From: Kitasatospora humi
Lineage (GTDB): Bacteria; Actinomycetota; Actinomycetes; Streptomycetales; Streptomycetaceae
NCBI RefSeq assembly: GCF_020907985.1
Contig: NZ_JAJJPA010000020.1
Location: 62,001-126,000, forward strand
Length of the DNA: 64,000 nt
Direction: 5' to 3'
Shown here: one piece after another, positions 33,132-42,034 of the stretch
Layout of the letters: every line of letters begins with the position of its first letter
How positions within the stretch are numbered: the first letter of the stretch is position 1
Program-made: the position numbers and the translations under genes
The notes under the pieces: model-generated
Databases searched by the model: none
The model's input: only the letters and a program-made list of their open reading frames with translations
What the model was told of the DNA's origin: nothing

Positions 33132-33306
33132 GACGCCAGTGTGCGGCGGCGGGGCCGCACTTGGGCAGGGAGTCGACGCGATTCCCCCGGACGGATGTCG
33201 ATGCCGCGCACGGCGGGTTGGTTGGCGTACCGCCCGACTTTCACCTAGCGTCCTGTACCGGACATCCCTTCACAAACCGTGCGGTACCGACAGACGGGCG
33301 CTGATC

Positions 33307-33432
33307 ATGTGGTGGCAGGCTCTGGTGCTCACAGTGTGCGCCGCCGTGTTCCCGGCGCTGGCGCTGCTGTACTTCATCGGCGGCCCCAACTACCGCGACG
33401 AGCGCGCCAAGGCGAAGGCCGGGGAAAACTGA
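33307..33432 (+). CDS. Small single-pass membrane protein
   Basis: 41 residues: one hydrophobic helix (WWQALVLTVCAAVFPALALLY is the start of it) followed by GGPNYRDERAKAKAGEN, a charged tail. The ribosome site is weak. Such small proteins occur before DUF5302 genes in relatives as far as I recall. Role unknown. Confidence 0.5.
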   Translation: MWWQALVLTVCAAVFPALALLYFIGGPNYRDERAKAKAGEN

Positions 33433-33503
33433 CGACACGTCGGCCGTCCGCCGTGGCACAGTGACTCCCGTACGACCACGGCCACACCGTCCAGGAGGTT
33501 CAC

Positions 33504-33761
33504 ATGACCAGCACCGAGCCGAGCGTGCCGGAGCACCAGGAGGGCTCCCCGGCGCCCGAGGCCGCCCCGGGCGGCGTGGCCGACGTGAACGGCGCGGCCG
33601 ACACCACCGACGTGAAGGCCAAGTTCCTGGCCGCCCTGCAGCAGAAGAAGGGCGGCCGGGGCGACGGCACCGGTGGCGGCCCGGGCGGAAACGCCAAGAT
33701 CCACGCCACTCACGGCGCCGCCGGAGGCAAGCGCACCTTCCGCCGCAAGAGCGGCGGCTGA
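33504..33761 (+). CDS. DUF5302 family protein
   Basis: 85 residues, disordered and basic at the C-terminus (KFLAALQQKKGG, then Gly-rich, then KRTFRRKSGG). The core VKAKFLAALQQK matches the actinobacterial DUF5302 family. CAGGAGG 7 bases before the ATG. Function unknown. Confidence 0.85.
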   Translation: MTSTEPSVPEHQEGSPAPEAAPGGVADVNGAADTTDVKAKFLAALQQKKGGRGDGTGGGPGGNAKIHATHGAAGGKRTFRRKSGG

Positions 33762-33797
33762 CCGCCCGTCATGCCACCCTGCTGCCCGCGGCGCTCC

Positions 33798-34439
33798 TCA
33801 CGCCGCGGGCAGCAGGCTTTCGTCCGCCGCCTCCGAGCGGAGCAGCAGCAGCACCGAGCGCCGGGCCCGCTGGTACGGGCGGTCGTCGCCGTGCAGCAGC
33901 GAGAGGCTGTTGGCCAGCTCCAGGTAGCTGATCAACTCGAAGGCCAGCTGCTCCAGATCGGCGTCCGGTCGCAACTGGCCGACCTCCTGGGCCGCCGCCA
34001 GGTACTCCAGCACCAGCGCGTACCAGCTGCGGCCGGCCTCGGCCAACGCGTCGCGCACCCGCCCGGGCTGGGCGTCGAACTCCGCGCCCACCCCGAAGAA
34101 GAAGCAGCCGCCCGGGAAGACCCGGCTGCGCGAGTACTCCAGCCAGTGCTCAGCCAGCGCCCAGAGCTTGCCGATCCCGGACGGCAGCTCCTGCACCGGC
34201 TCCAACACCGCGCTCCAGTAGATCCGCTGGGCCGCCCGCACGGTCGCCAGCTGCAGCTCCTCCTTGGAGCCGAACAGCGCGAACACCCCGCTCTTGCTGA
34301 GCTCCAGTTCGGTGGCCAGCCGCCCGAGCGACAGCCCGCCGAGCCCCTCCACCGAGGCGATCGCGACCGCACGGCCCAGCACCAGCCGCCTGGTCTCGTT
34401 GCCCTTCTGCACCCGCCCGTCCGTCGTGGCATCCGTCAC
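33798..34439 (-). CDS. TetR/AcrR family regulator
   Basis: 213 residues from GTG 34439. Helix-turn-helix near 25-60 (LGRLATELELSKSGVFALFGSKEELQ), and a ligand-binding half with GGCFFFGVGAEFDAQPG, a common pattern in this TetR group. It faces the acyl-CoA dehydrogenase gene and may regulate it; no clear operator is visible in the repetitive gap. Confidence 0.9.
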   Translation of the reverse strand: MTDATTDGRVQKGNETRRLVLGRAVAIASVEGLGGLSLGRLATELELSKSGVFALFGSKEELQLATVRAAQRIYWSAVLEPVQELPSGIGKLWALAEHWLEYSRSRVFPGGCFFFGVGAEFDAQPGRVRDALAEAGRSWYALVLEYLAAAQEVGQLRPDADLEQLAFELISYLELANSLSLLHGDDRPYQRARRSVLLLLRSEAADESLLPAA

Positions 34440-34512
34440 TGCCCACCACCGTCTCCCTGTGACCGCCCTGCCCAACCGATCGCCGTGCGCGACCGACCGC
34501 CATGCGCGACCG

Positions 34513-34560
34513 ACCGCACTGCACACCGACCGCACTGCACACCGACCGCACTGCACAACC
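34513..34560. repeat. 16-base tandem repeats in the TetR/dehydrogenase gap
   Basis: Three units of ACCGCACTGCACACCG-type sequence (34513, 34529, 34545) with degenerate copies on both sides (about 34478-34575). Period 16, non-coding, between two divergent genes, so promoter spacing could be affected. Confidence 0.8.
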
Positions 34561-34689
34561 GACCACACTGCCGGTGCAATCCCGCCCACGGCTACTGAGC
34601 GCACTGCTTTCCCGCCAGCGTAAAGGCTGATACGGATGGTCCGGCACCACGACGACCCACCGGTAACCCACACCCCAGGGAGCCACCGC

Positions 34690-35859
34690 ATGACCGGACC
34701 CGACCCGATCGACCTGCTGGCCGTGGGCGAACTGCTCACCGAGGAGGAGCGGCTGATCCAGGCCACGGTGCGCCGGTTCGCCGACGACCGGATCCGCCCG
34801 CACATCGCCGAGTGGTTCGAGCAGGGGGTGTTCCCCGCCCGGGAGCTGGCGCCCGAGCTGGGCCGGCTCGGACTGCTCGGCATGCACCTGGAGGGCTACG
34901 GCTGCGCGGGGGCCGGCGCGGTCGCCTACGGTGCGGCCTGCCTGGAGCTGGAGGCCGCCGACTCGGGACTGCGCAGCTTCGTCTCGGTGCAGGGCTCGCT
35001 GGCGATGCGGGCGATCCACGCGTTCGGCTCCGAGGAGCAGAAGCAGCGGTGGCTGCCGGAGATGGCGGCGGGCCGGGCGATCGGCTGCTTCGGCCTGACC
35101 GAGCCGGACTTCGGCTCCGACCCGGCCGGGATGCGCACCACCGCCCGCCGCAAGGGCGACGACTGGGTGCTGTCCGGCAGCAAGATGTGGATCACCAATG
35201 GCAGCGTCTCGGACGTCGCGGTGGTCTGGGCGCAGACCGAGCAGGGGGTGCGCGGCTTCCTGGTGCCGCGCGGCACCAAGGGTTTCACCGCCACCGACGT
35301 GCACGGCAAGCTCTCGCTGCGCGCCTCGGTCACCAGTGAGCTGCACTTCGACGAGGTGCAGCTGCCGGGCGACGCGGTGCTGCCCGGGGTCGGCGGGCTG
35401 CGCGGCCCGCTCTCCTGCCTCAACGAGGCGCGCTACGGGATCCTCTGGGGCACCGTCGGCGCGGCCCGGGACTGCTACCAGGCGGCGCTGGAGTACGCCA
35501 AGAGCCGGGTGCAGTTCGGCCGCCCGATCGCCGGCTTCCAGCTCACCCAGGAGAAGCTGGTCGAGATGGCGCTGGAGCTGGAGAAGGCCCACCTGGTGGC
35601 CTGGCGGGTCGGCCGGCTCAAGGAGGCCGGCCATTCGAAGGCCGCGCACATCAGCTTCGGCAAGCTCAACAACGTGCGCACCGCCCTGGAGATCGCCCGC
35701 AGTGCCCGCACCGTGCTGGGCGCCAACGGCATCACCACCGCCTACCCGGTGCTGCGGCACGCCAACAACCTGGAGTCGGTGCTGACCTACGAGGGCACCA
35801 GCGAGATCCACACCCTGGTGCTCGGCGAGGCCATCACCGGCACCGCCGCCTACCGCTGA
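34690..35859 (+). CDS. Acyl-CoA dehydrogenase, glutaryl-CoA dehydrogenase type
   Basis: 389 residues. FAD-site segment IGCFGLTEPDFGSDP, MWITNGSVSD, and the catalytic glutamate in LTYEGTSEIHTLVLG (near residue 370) resemble glutaryl-CoA dehydrogenases (lysine/tryptophan breakdown). The ATG at 34690 has GGGAGCC upstream. Divergent TetR gene. Decarboxylating activity needs experimental support. Confidence 0.88.
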   Translation: MTGPDPIDLLAVGELLTEEERLIQATVRRFADDRIRPHIAEWFEQGVFPARELAPELGRLGLLGMHLEGYGCAGAGAVAYGAACLELEAADSGLRSFVSVQGSLAMRAIHAFGSEEQKQRWLPEMAAGRAIGCFGLTEPDFGSDPAGMRTTARRKGDDWVLSGSKMWITNGSVSDVAVVWAQTEQGVRGFLVPRGTKGFTATDVHGKLSLRASVTSELHFDEVQLPGDAVLPGVGGLRGPLSCLNEARYGILWGTVGAARDCYQAALEYAKSRVQFGRPIAGFQLTQEKLVEMALELEKAHLVAWRVGRLKEAGHSKAAHISFGKLNNVRTALEIARSARTVLGANGITTAYPVLRHANNLESVLTYEGTSEIHTLVLGEAITGTAAYR

Positions 35860-35905
35860 CGTCCGGCCGGGGGCGCGACCACCCGCTGTCCGGCCGGGTC
35901 GACCG

Positions 35906-36160
35906 CTACCTGCTGTTCAGATAGGTGGAGCGGTCGTGCTCGTCCGCCAGGAAGGGCACGGACTGGAACCAGAGCACACCGCACGCCCGGCAGCAGGGCT
36001 CCCCGGTGCGGCCCCACTCGGTGGACTCCAGCATGGCCGCGTCCTCGGCCAGGTCCCGACCGCACAGGGCCACGTGCCTGTCGTTCTGGACCAGGTGCCA
36101 CTGCTTCACCGGGCCGGATCGGCCCTGATCGCCGTACTCGGCGCGCATCCGATGCAACAT
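35906..36160 (-). CDS. Small Cys-containing hypothetical protein
   Basis: 84 residues with HLVQNDRHVALCGRDL and EPCCRACG; His and four Cys could form a small zinc site. It resembles short streptomycete proteins annotated only as hypothetical. Lies between convergent gcdH-like gene and the ATPase-type gene. Confidence 0.65.
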   Translation of the reverse strand: MLHRMRAEYGDQGRSGPVKQWHLVQNDRHVALCGRDLAEDAAMLESTEWGRTGEPCCRACGVLWFQSVPFLADEHDRSTYLNSR

Positions 36161-36215
36161 AGGTACACATTGCTCCCGTTTTGCTCCGGACGCCAGGCAG
36201 GGCCGCCGACCGACC

Positions 36216-36851
36216 TCAGGAGGCCACCCGCAGCAGCGGGTCGGCGGGACGCTTGAGGATCTTGTCGAAGCTGACGATGGCGCCGCGCTGGGGGTGGGTG
36301 TGCAGGCGGACGTGGTCGGTGAGGGCGCGGATCAGGAAGAGGCCGCGGCCGCCTTCGGCGGTGAGGTCGGGGAGCTGGTCGAGGTCGGGCAGGCGCAGCG
36401 CGGTGGGGAGCGGGCGGCGGGCGGGGAGCACATGGGTGTCGTAGGCGGTGGAGCGGGCGCGGCGGGCCGGGGTCGCGGCGAGGGCCGGCAGCGAGGCCCG
36501 GCCGCGGCGGCGGCGCGCGGTGCCGTGCCGGGCGGGTGCGCGCCGCACCGGTGGGCGGTGCGGCGTCCGCGGGAGGCCGGGGCCGGAGTCGACCACCTCG
36601 ATCCGCAGCAGTTCGCCGTCCAGCGCCGCGGTGACCTGGAAGCCGTCCTCGCCGCCCGCGTGCTCCACCGCGTTGGCGCAGGCCTCGGTGAGGGCGAGGG
36701 CGAGGTCCTGGGAGATCCCGGGGTCGACCCCGGCGTTGTCCAGGGTGCTGAGCAGGATCCGTCGGGCCAGCGGGATGCTGGCCGGTTCGCGCCGCAGGTG
36801 CAGAGTCCACCAGACGTCCACGACCGGTCCCTTCTGGCTGGGGCTCCACAT
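36216..36851 (-). CDS. ATP-binding GHKL protein (RsbW/anti-sigma factor-like)
   Basis: 211 residues with a histidine-kinase-like ATPase fold as in RsbW/SpoIIAB-type proteins: N-box ALTEACANAVEHA, G1 DSGPGLP, G2 GGRGLFLIRALTD. A long Arg/Pro-rich loop (about 105-150) interrupts the domain. No sensor or phosphoacceptor domain. Streptomycetes have dozens of such orphan kinases, which bind sigma factors or antagonists; the partner is not encoded nearby. Confidence 0.85.
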   Translation of the reverse strand: MWSPSQKGPVVDVWWTLHLRREPASIPLARRILLSTLDNAGVDPGISQDLALALTEACANAVEHAGGEDGFQVTAALDGELLRIEVVDSGPGLPRTPHRPPVRRAPARHGTARRRRGRASLPALAATPARRARSTAYDTHVLPARRPLPTALRLPDLDQLPDLTAEGGRGLFLIRALTDHVRLHTHPQRGAIVSFDKILKRPADPLLRVAS

Positions 36852-36990
36852 GCCTGTAGGTATTGCCTGGTGCCAGGGTGGTGAACCGTGGGTCGGCGGG
36901 GTGTCCGCCCGTTCGGCCGACGGGCCGCGGCGGCACCGGGTGGTCGGCGGCGCGCGGTCGCGCGGCGCACGCGGGGCCGTTGGGGGGATC

Positions 36991-37060
36991 CCCGGGCGCG
37001 GGCTCCCGACGCCACCGGCGTACCCCCCGGGCGCGGGCTCCCGGCGCCATCGGCGTACCC
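36991..37060. repeat. 35-bp direct repeat
   Basis: 36991-37025 and 37026-37060 are near-identical 35-base copies in the gap between the ATPase and membrane-protein genes. Non-coding. Confidence 0.8.
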
Positions 37061-37103
37061 GGACCGGAGGCCCGGCGTCAGCCGATGAGATGATGGCCCG
37101 GCC

Positions 37104-37925
37104 ATGAGCAGCCACCGCCCCGCCCCGCGTCCGGGCACCGAAGAGCCGGTCCGCCGGCCGTTCGGCCTGCCCGCGTCCGCCGGTGGCGCCGGCTGGGACC
37201 TGCGACTGCTCCGCGCCGTGCCGTTCGCCCTGGTCTGCACGCTGCTCGCGGCGCTGGGGCACCAGCTGGCCCAGGGCTGCCCGGTGGCCACCGGCACCCT
37301 GGCGGTCGGCTTCGTCGCCGTGCTGGTGCCGGCTGCCGCGCTCGGCGGCCGGGAGCGCTCGCTGCCCGGGATCGCCGCCGCGCTGGGCCTCGGCCAGCTC
37401 GGCCTGCACCTGCTCTTCCACACCGTCGGCCAGGCCGCCATGACGCAGCCGACGCTGGATCAGGTGGCGGCCAGGCTGGTCTGCAACGACATGCCCGGCA
37501 TGGCCCACATGCTGCCGCCCGGCGCCGGCGCCGCCGCCCTGGTGGGCGCGGCCGGCCTCGACCCGCACGCCTACCAGGCGCCGGTGGCCGACGGCCCGTG
37601 GTGGCTGTTCGGCCTGACCCCCGCGATGCTGGCCGGCCACCTGCTGGCCGCCGCGCTGGTCGGCTGGTGGCTGCGGTGCGGCGAGGCCGGACTGTGGCGG
37701 GTGATCAGGTCGGCCGGCCGGGCGGTCCACGAGCTGCGGGAGTGGACGGCACCGCTGTACCGGGCGCTGGCGCTGCTCGCCGTGCTGCTGCGCGGCCTGC
37801 TGGCCGGGGCCCGCCGGCCGCGCCCGGTGCGCGCCCGGCGGGAGCACAGCCGACTGCCCGCGGCGGTCCTGCTGCGGCACAGCGTGATCCGGCGCGGCCC
37901 GCCGGCGGCGGCCTGGGCGCGCTGA
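37104..37925 (+). CDS. Multi-pass membrane protein of the copper operon
   Basis: 273 residues with four or five hydrophobic helices (about 37-55, 63-80, 90-108, 140-152, 170-190) and a basic Arg-rich tail. Residues 110-160 contain several Met/His (ARLVCNDMPGMAHMLPPG), plausible copper ligands. It is 95 bases ahead of the YcnI gene and on the same strand as the Sco/PCu(A)C/CopCD/DyP genes, so a copper-related role is likely by position. The family is otherwise unknown to me. Confidence 0.7.
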   Translation: MSSHRPAPRPGTEEPVRRPFGLPASAGGAGWDLRLLRAVPFALVCTLLAALGHQLAQGCPVATGTLAVGFVAVLVPAAALGGRERSLPGIAAALGLGQLGLHLLFHTVGQAAMTQPTLDQVAARLVCNDMPGMAHMLPPGAGAAALVGAAGLDPHAYQAPVADGPWWLFGLTPAMLAGHLLAAALVGWWLRCGEAGLWRVIRSAGRAVHELREWTAPLYRALALLAVLLRGLLAGARRPRPVRARREHSRLPAAVLLRHSVIRRGPPAAAWAR

Positions 37926-38020
37926 GCGGTCTCCTCCCGTGGGAGTGCCGGCGCGCCGAGCGACCGTCCTTCCCACGTTCCGGGGCCCCTTGTGCCCCGT
38001 CCCAGATGGAGACGCCACAG

Positions 38021-38752
38021 ATGCGTTCGCTTCCCGCCCGCCGTTCCGCCGCCGCGCTGCTGCTCGCGACGGGCACCGTGCTGGCCACCGCCGTTCCCGC
38101 CTTCGCGCACGTCACCGTGCAGCCGGGCACCGCCACCCAGGGCGGCTACACCGCCGTCGCCTTCCGGGTGCCGGACGAGAGCGACACCGCCAGCACGGTC
38201 AAGCTGGAGGTCACCCTGCCGAGCGACCACCCGATCGCCTCGGTCTCCACCCAGCCGCTGCCCGGCTGGACCGTGCAGGTGGACAAGGCCCAGCTGGCCA
38301 CCCCGATCAAGACCGACGACGGCAGCATCACCAACGCGGTCTCCAAGATCACCTGGACCGCCGACAGCACCGGCAAGATCGGCCCCGGCCAGTTCCAGGA
38401 GTTCAAGGTCTCGCTCGGCCCGCTGCCCACCGACACCGACCAGCTGGTCTTCAAGGCGCTGCAGACCAAGGACGACGGCACCGTGGTCCGCTGGATCGAC
38501 GAGGCCAAGCAGGGCCAGCCGGAGCCGGCCCACCCGGCGCCGGTGCTCCACCTCACCCCCGGGGCCGCCGCGAGCGCGGCCGCCTCGCCGGCCGCCGACA
38601 GCACCAGGGTGACCGCCTCCCAGGAAGCCAAGGGCGCCGCACCGGACGACACCGCCCGCACCCTGGGCGTGGTCGGCATCGCCGTCGGCGTGATCGGCGC
38701 CGCCCTCGGCCTGCTCGGCCTGCGCCGCAAGAGCGGCAGCGCCGCCTCCTGA
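38021..38752 (+). CDS. YcnI-like (DUF1775) copper-binding secreted protein
   Basis: 243 residues. A signal peptide (1-28) ends AFA, so the mature protein would start with His (HVTVQPG), as in YcnI proteins where the N-terminal His helps bind Cu(II). The DUF1775 beta-domain covers about 30-165; a linker and a C-terminal membrane helix (about 215-235) anchor it. The ATG at 38021 has GGAGAC 8 bases upstream. Part of the copper/DyP operon. Confidence 0.9.
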   Translation: MRSLPARRSAAALLLATGTVLATAVPAFAHVTVQPGTATQGGYTAVAFRVPDESDTASTVKLEVTLPSDHPIASVSTQPLPGWTVQVDKAQLATPIKTDDGSITNAVSKITWTADSTGKIGPGQFQEFKVSLGPLPTDTDQLVFKALQTKDDGTVVRWIDEAKQGQPEPAHPAPVLHLTPGAAASAAASPAADSTRVTASQEAKGAAPDDTARTLGVVGIAVGVIGAALGLLGLRRKSGSAAS

Positions 38753-38760
38753 CCCCGCCC

Positions 38761-38791
38761 CGCCGGGGCCGCCGCCCGTGCGGCCCCGGCG
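38761..38791. promoter_or_regulatory. Intercistronic hairpin between ycnI-like and sco genes
   Basis: CGCCGGGGCCG (38761-38771) and CGGCCCCGGCG (38781-38791) form an 11-bp stem. It may be a partial terminator or mRNA processing element within the operon. Confidence 0.55.
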
Positions 38792-38828
38792 GGCTCCCCC
38801 TCCCGTCGCGAGAATCGGACCCACCGCC

Positions 38829-39503
38829 ATGAACCTGCCGACCACCCGCAGCCGCCTCGCCGGTGCCGCCGCCCTGGCCCTCACCGCCGCGCTCTCGCTC
38901 TCCGCGTGCGGCTCCGGTTCCGGCGCCCACGCCGCCGGGCCGGCCGCCGTCTCCAAGGAGGCGAGCAACTCGCCGTACCAGGGCACGGTGTTGACCAAGC
39001 ACTTCGACAAGCCGGACCTGACGCTGACCGACACCAGCGGCCAGCCGTTCGACCTGCGCCGGCGCACCGCCGGCCGCACCACGCTGCTCTTCTTCGGCTA
39101 CACCAGCTGCCCGGACGTCTGCCCGACCACCATGGGCGACATCGGCGTGGCGATGCAGAAGCTGCCCGCCGACCAGCGGGCGAAGATCGACGTCGTCTTC
39201 GTCTCCACCGACCCGCAGCGCGACACCCCGAAGGTGCTGCGCACCTGGCTGGACTCGTTCGACAAGGACTTCATCGGCATGACCGGCGACCTCGACAAGG
39301 TGAAGGAGGCCGCCAAGTCGCTGGGCATCCTGGTCGAGGACCCGGTGGTCAACAAGGACGGCAGCGTCACCTCCTCGCACGGCGCCCAGGTGCTGGCCTT
39401 CCTGCCGTCCGACGACAAGGCGCACGTGCTCTACCTGAGCAACACCGACACCGCGACCTTCGCCCACGACCTGCCGCTGCTGGCCAAGGGGGTGGCCGCC
39501 TGA
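38829..39503 (+). CDS. sco: Sco1/SenC-family copper chaperone, lipoprotein
   Basis: 224 residues. Lipobox LSAC at about 24-27 makes it a lipoprotein. Copper-binding CPDVC and later His (SSHGAQV) are intact in a thioredoxin fold. In S. lividans the equivalent Sco delivers copper needed for development and cytochrome oxidase. Its TGA overlaps the next ATG by one base (TGATG). Confidence 0.95.
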   Translation: MNLPTTRSRLAGAAALALTAALSLSACGSGSGAHAAGPAAVSKEASNSPYQGTVLTKHFDKPDLTLTDTSGQPFDLRRRTAGRTTLLFFGYTSCPDVCPTTMGDIGVAMQKLPADQRAKIDVVFVSTDPQRDTPKVLRTWLDSFDKDFIGMTGDLDKVKEAAKSLGILVEDPVVNKDGSVTSSHGAQVLAFLPSDDKAHVLYLSNTDTATFAHDLPLLAKGVAA

Positions 39504-39979
39504 TGGCCGCCGGGTTCACCCGGGTGGCGCTGACCGGCGCCGTGCTGGCCGCCGTGCTCACCGCCGGCGCGATCGCCGTGGCCAACGACGGCGGCTCGAC
39601 CCCGGCCGGCGTGAAGCTCAGCGTCGCCGACCCCTACATACCGCTGCCAGCCGGCGGCGACGGCATGGCGGCCGGGTACCTGACGGTCCGCAACACCGGC
39701 TCCGACGCCGACACCCTGATCCGGGTGACCAGCCCCGGCGCCGGCTCGGTGACCATGCACAGGTCCACCGACACCACCATGCAGGAGGTGGACAGCCTGC
39801 CGGTGCCGGCCGGCGGCACCCTGCAACTGGCCCGCGGCGGCACCCATCTGATGATCATGGGCTGGCAGAAGCCGCCGACCGTCGGCGACCGGCTGGAAAT
39901 CGATCTCACCTTCGCGAAGGGCGGCACCATCGCCGTCCAGGTACCGGTCAAACCGCTCACCTACCGTCCCGGGAGCTGA
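39503..39979 (+). CDS. ecuC: PCu(A)C family copper chaperone (ECuC-like)
   Basis: 158 residues: an N-terminal membrane anchor or signal (about 8-27), then the PCu(A)C beta-domain with the Cu(I) ligand pattern MHRSTDTTMQEV and later HLMIMG (the H-M-x10-M-x21-H-x-M type). It is thought to pass copper to Sco. Translation is coupled to sco. Confidence 0.93.
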   Translation: MAAGFTRVALTGAVLAAVLTAGAIAVANDGGSTPAGVKLSVADPYIPLPAGGDGMAAGYLTVRNTGSDADTLIRVTSPGAGSVTMHRSTDTTMQEVDSLPVPAGGTLQLARGGTHLMIMGWQKPPTVGDRLEIDLTFAKGGTIAVQVPVKPLTYRPGS

Positions 39980-39986
39980 CCCACCC

Positions 39987-42023
39987 ATGCGCAAAGTCCT
40001 CGCCTGGCTCACCACCGCGGGCACCGTGCTGGTGCTGCTGCTCGGCGCCGCCGGCCCCGCGGCCGCGCACGCCGCCCTGCTGCAGACCGACCCCGCGCAG
40101 AACTCGGTGGTCGCCACCGCGCCGACCGCCGTCACCCTGACCTTCAGCGAGGGGGTGACGCTCTCCGGCGACTCGGTGCGGGTGCTCGACCCGTCCGGCA
40201 AGCAGGTCGACACCGGCGGCCCGGGGCACGCGGACGGCAAGGACGACACCGCCACCGTCGGGCTGCGCGGCGGGCTGGCCAACGGCACCTACACGGTCGC
40301 CTGGCGGGCGATCTCGGAGGACACCCACCCGGTCGGCGGGGCGTTCACCTTCTCCATCGGCGCCCCCTCCGACACCAGCGTCAACCCGTCGTCGGTGCAG
40401 GGCGAGAACGCCGACGGGACGGTGGCCGCGCTCTACGCGATCGGCCGGGCCGTCGCCTACGGAGCGTTCGCGCTGCTGGTCGGGGCGGCGGCGTTCGTGC
40501 TCGTTTGCTGGCCGCGCGGGGCGGCCAGCCGGGCGGTGCAGCGGCTGCTGATGTCCGGCTGGGTCGCGCTGCTGGCCGCCACCGTGGCGGTGCTGCTGCT
40601 GCGCGGCCCGTACGAGCGGGGCACCGGCCTGAGCCAGGTGCTGGACCTGTCGCTGGTGCGCGGCACGCTGAACGAGCGGCTCGGCACCGCGCTGGCGGCC
40701 CGGCTGCTGCTGCTCGCCGCCGGCGGGGTCTTCCTCTCGCTGCTGGTGGGGCAGTTGGGGAGCACGCCGCTCGGGGACGAGGAGGCGCCGGCCGACGGGG
40801 GTCCGGAGGACGAGGAGCCGGGGGGCGGGGAGCCGCGGGAGGCCGTCGACGAGGAGGAGGCCGAACTGCGCGAGCTGGAGCGCCGGGCCCGGTTGCGGCC
40901 GCACCGCGAGGCGCGGTTGGCGCTCGGGATCGGCGGGCTGGCCCTGGCCCTGGCGCTGGCGGCCACCTGGGCGGCGGCCGACCACGCGGCCGTCGGCATC
41001 CAGCCCTGGTTGGCGCTGCCGTTCGACCTGCTGCACCTGATCGCGATGGCCTGCTGGCTGGGCGGACTGGTCACACTGCTGGTCGGGCTGCGGCACGGCG
41101 CCGGGGCGGCGGCGGCCGAGCGGTTCTCCAGGCTGGCGATGGCCTCGGTCGCGGTGCTGGTGGTGACCGGGGTCTACCAGGCGTGGCGGGGCGTGGGCTC
41201 CTGGGGCGCGCTGACCTCGACCGAGTACGGGCGGCTGCTGCTGATCAAGGTCGGCCTGGTGCTGCTGATGGTGGGCACGGCCTGGTTCTCCCGCCGCTGG
41301 ACCGGCCGGCTGCGCGAGGCCCCGGCAGCGGCACCGACCGGGCTCGACGCGGGCGGGCCTGCTGCGCACCCCGACGCGGCCCTCGACCAGCAGGACTCCG
41401 GGCCCGACCGTGACTCCGGGCCCGACCTGGCCTTGGGGCTCGACCCCGAGCGGCGCGCGCAACTGGCCCGCCAGCAGGCGGTGCTGACCGCCGCCCGGGT
41501 CCGCAGGGCGCAGGACGGCTCGCCGGTGCAGGCCGAACTGCGGCGCTCGGTGCTGATCGAGGCCGCGATCGCGGTGGCCGTGCTGGTGGTGACCACCATG
41601 CTGACCAACTCCCCGCCCGGCCGGGTCGCCGCCGCTGCCGCACCGGCCGCCGCCACTGCCCCGGCGCCGGGCCGGGCCCGCACCGTGGAGCTCAAGCTGC
41701 CCTACGACACCGGCGGCAAGGAGCCCGGCGCCAAGGGCACCGCGACCCTCACCGTGGACCCGGCGACCACCGGTGGGAACCAGCTGACCCTGGTGGTGGC
41801 CGGCGCCGACGGCAAGCCGGTGGACGTGCCCGAGACCGAGGTGTCGTTCACCCTGCCGGATCGCGACCTCGGTCCGCTGCCGGCCAAGCTCACCAAGGAC
41901 GGCACCGGCACCTGGCGCGGGACCGTCCAACTCCCGCTGGCCGGGGACTGGGTGGCCGCCGTGGTGGTGCGTTCCTCGGACATCGACCAGGACACCGAGA
42001 CCAAGCAGCTCACGATCGGTTAG
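39987..42023 (+). CDS. CopC-CopD fusion copper protein
   Basis: 678 residues. Signal peptide to about 28, then a mature N-terminal His (AHAALL) and CopC domain with EDTHPVGGAF as second copper site; then a CopD membrane region with about eight helices (160-480) split by a long acidic cytoplasmic loop (about 260-310), then a C-terminal extracellular YtkA-like domain (about 560-670). It resembles the CopCD of the streptomycete DyP operon, likely for copper uptake. Starts 7 bases after the PCu(A)C gene. Confidence 0.92.
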   Translation: MRKVLAWLTTAGTVLVLLLGAAGPAAAHAALLQTDPAQNSVVATAPTAVTLTFSEGVTLSGDSVRVLDPSGKQVDTGGPGHADGKDDTATVGLRGGLANGTYTVAWRAISEDTHPVGGAFTFSIGAPSDTSVNPSSVQGENADGTVAALYAIGRAVAYGAFALLVGAAAFVLVCWPRGAASRAVQRLLMSGWVALLAATVAVLLLRGPYERGTGLSQVLDLSLVRGTLNERLGTALAARLLLLAAGGVFLSLLVGQLGSTPLGDEEAPADGGPEDEEPGGGEPREAVDEEEAELRELERRARLRPHREARLALGIGGLALALALAATWAAADHAAVGIQPWLALPFDLLHLIAMACWLGGLVTLLVGLRHGAGAAAAERFSRLAMASVAVLVVTGVYQAWRGVGSWGALTSTEYGRLLLIKVGLVLLMVGTAWFSRRWTGRLREAPAAAPTGLDAGGPAAHPDAALDQQDSGPDRDSGPDLALGLDPERRAQLARQQAVLTAARVRRAQDGSPVQAELRRSVLIEAAIAVAVLVVTTMLTNSPPGRVAAAAAPAAATAPAPGRARTVELKLPYDTGGKEPGAKGTATLTVDPATTGGNQLTLVVAGADGKPVDVPETEVSFTLPDRDLGPLPAKLTKDGTGTWRGTVQLPLAGDWVAAVVVRSSDIDQDTETKQLTIG

Positions 42024-42034
42024 GAGGACCGGAG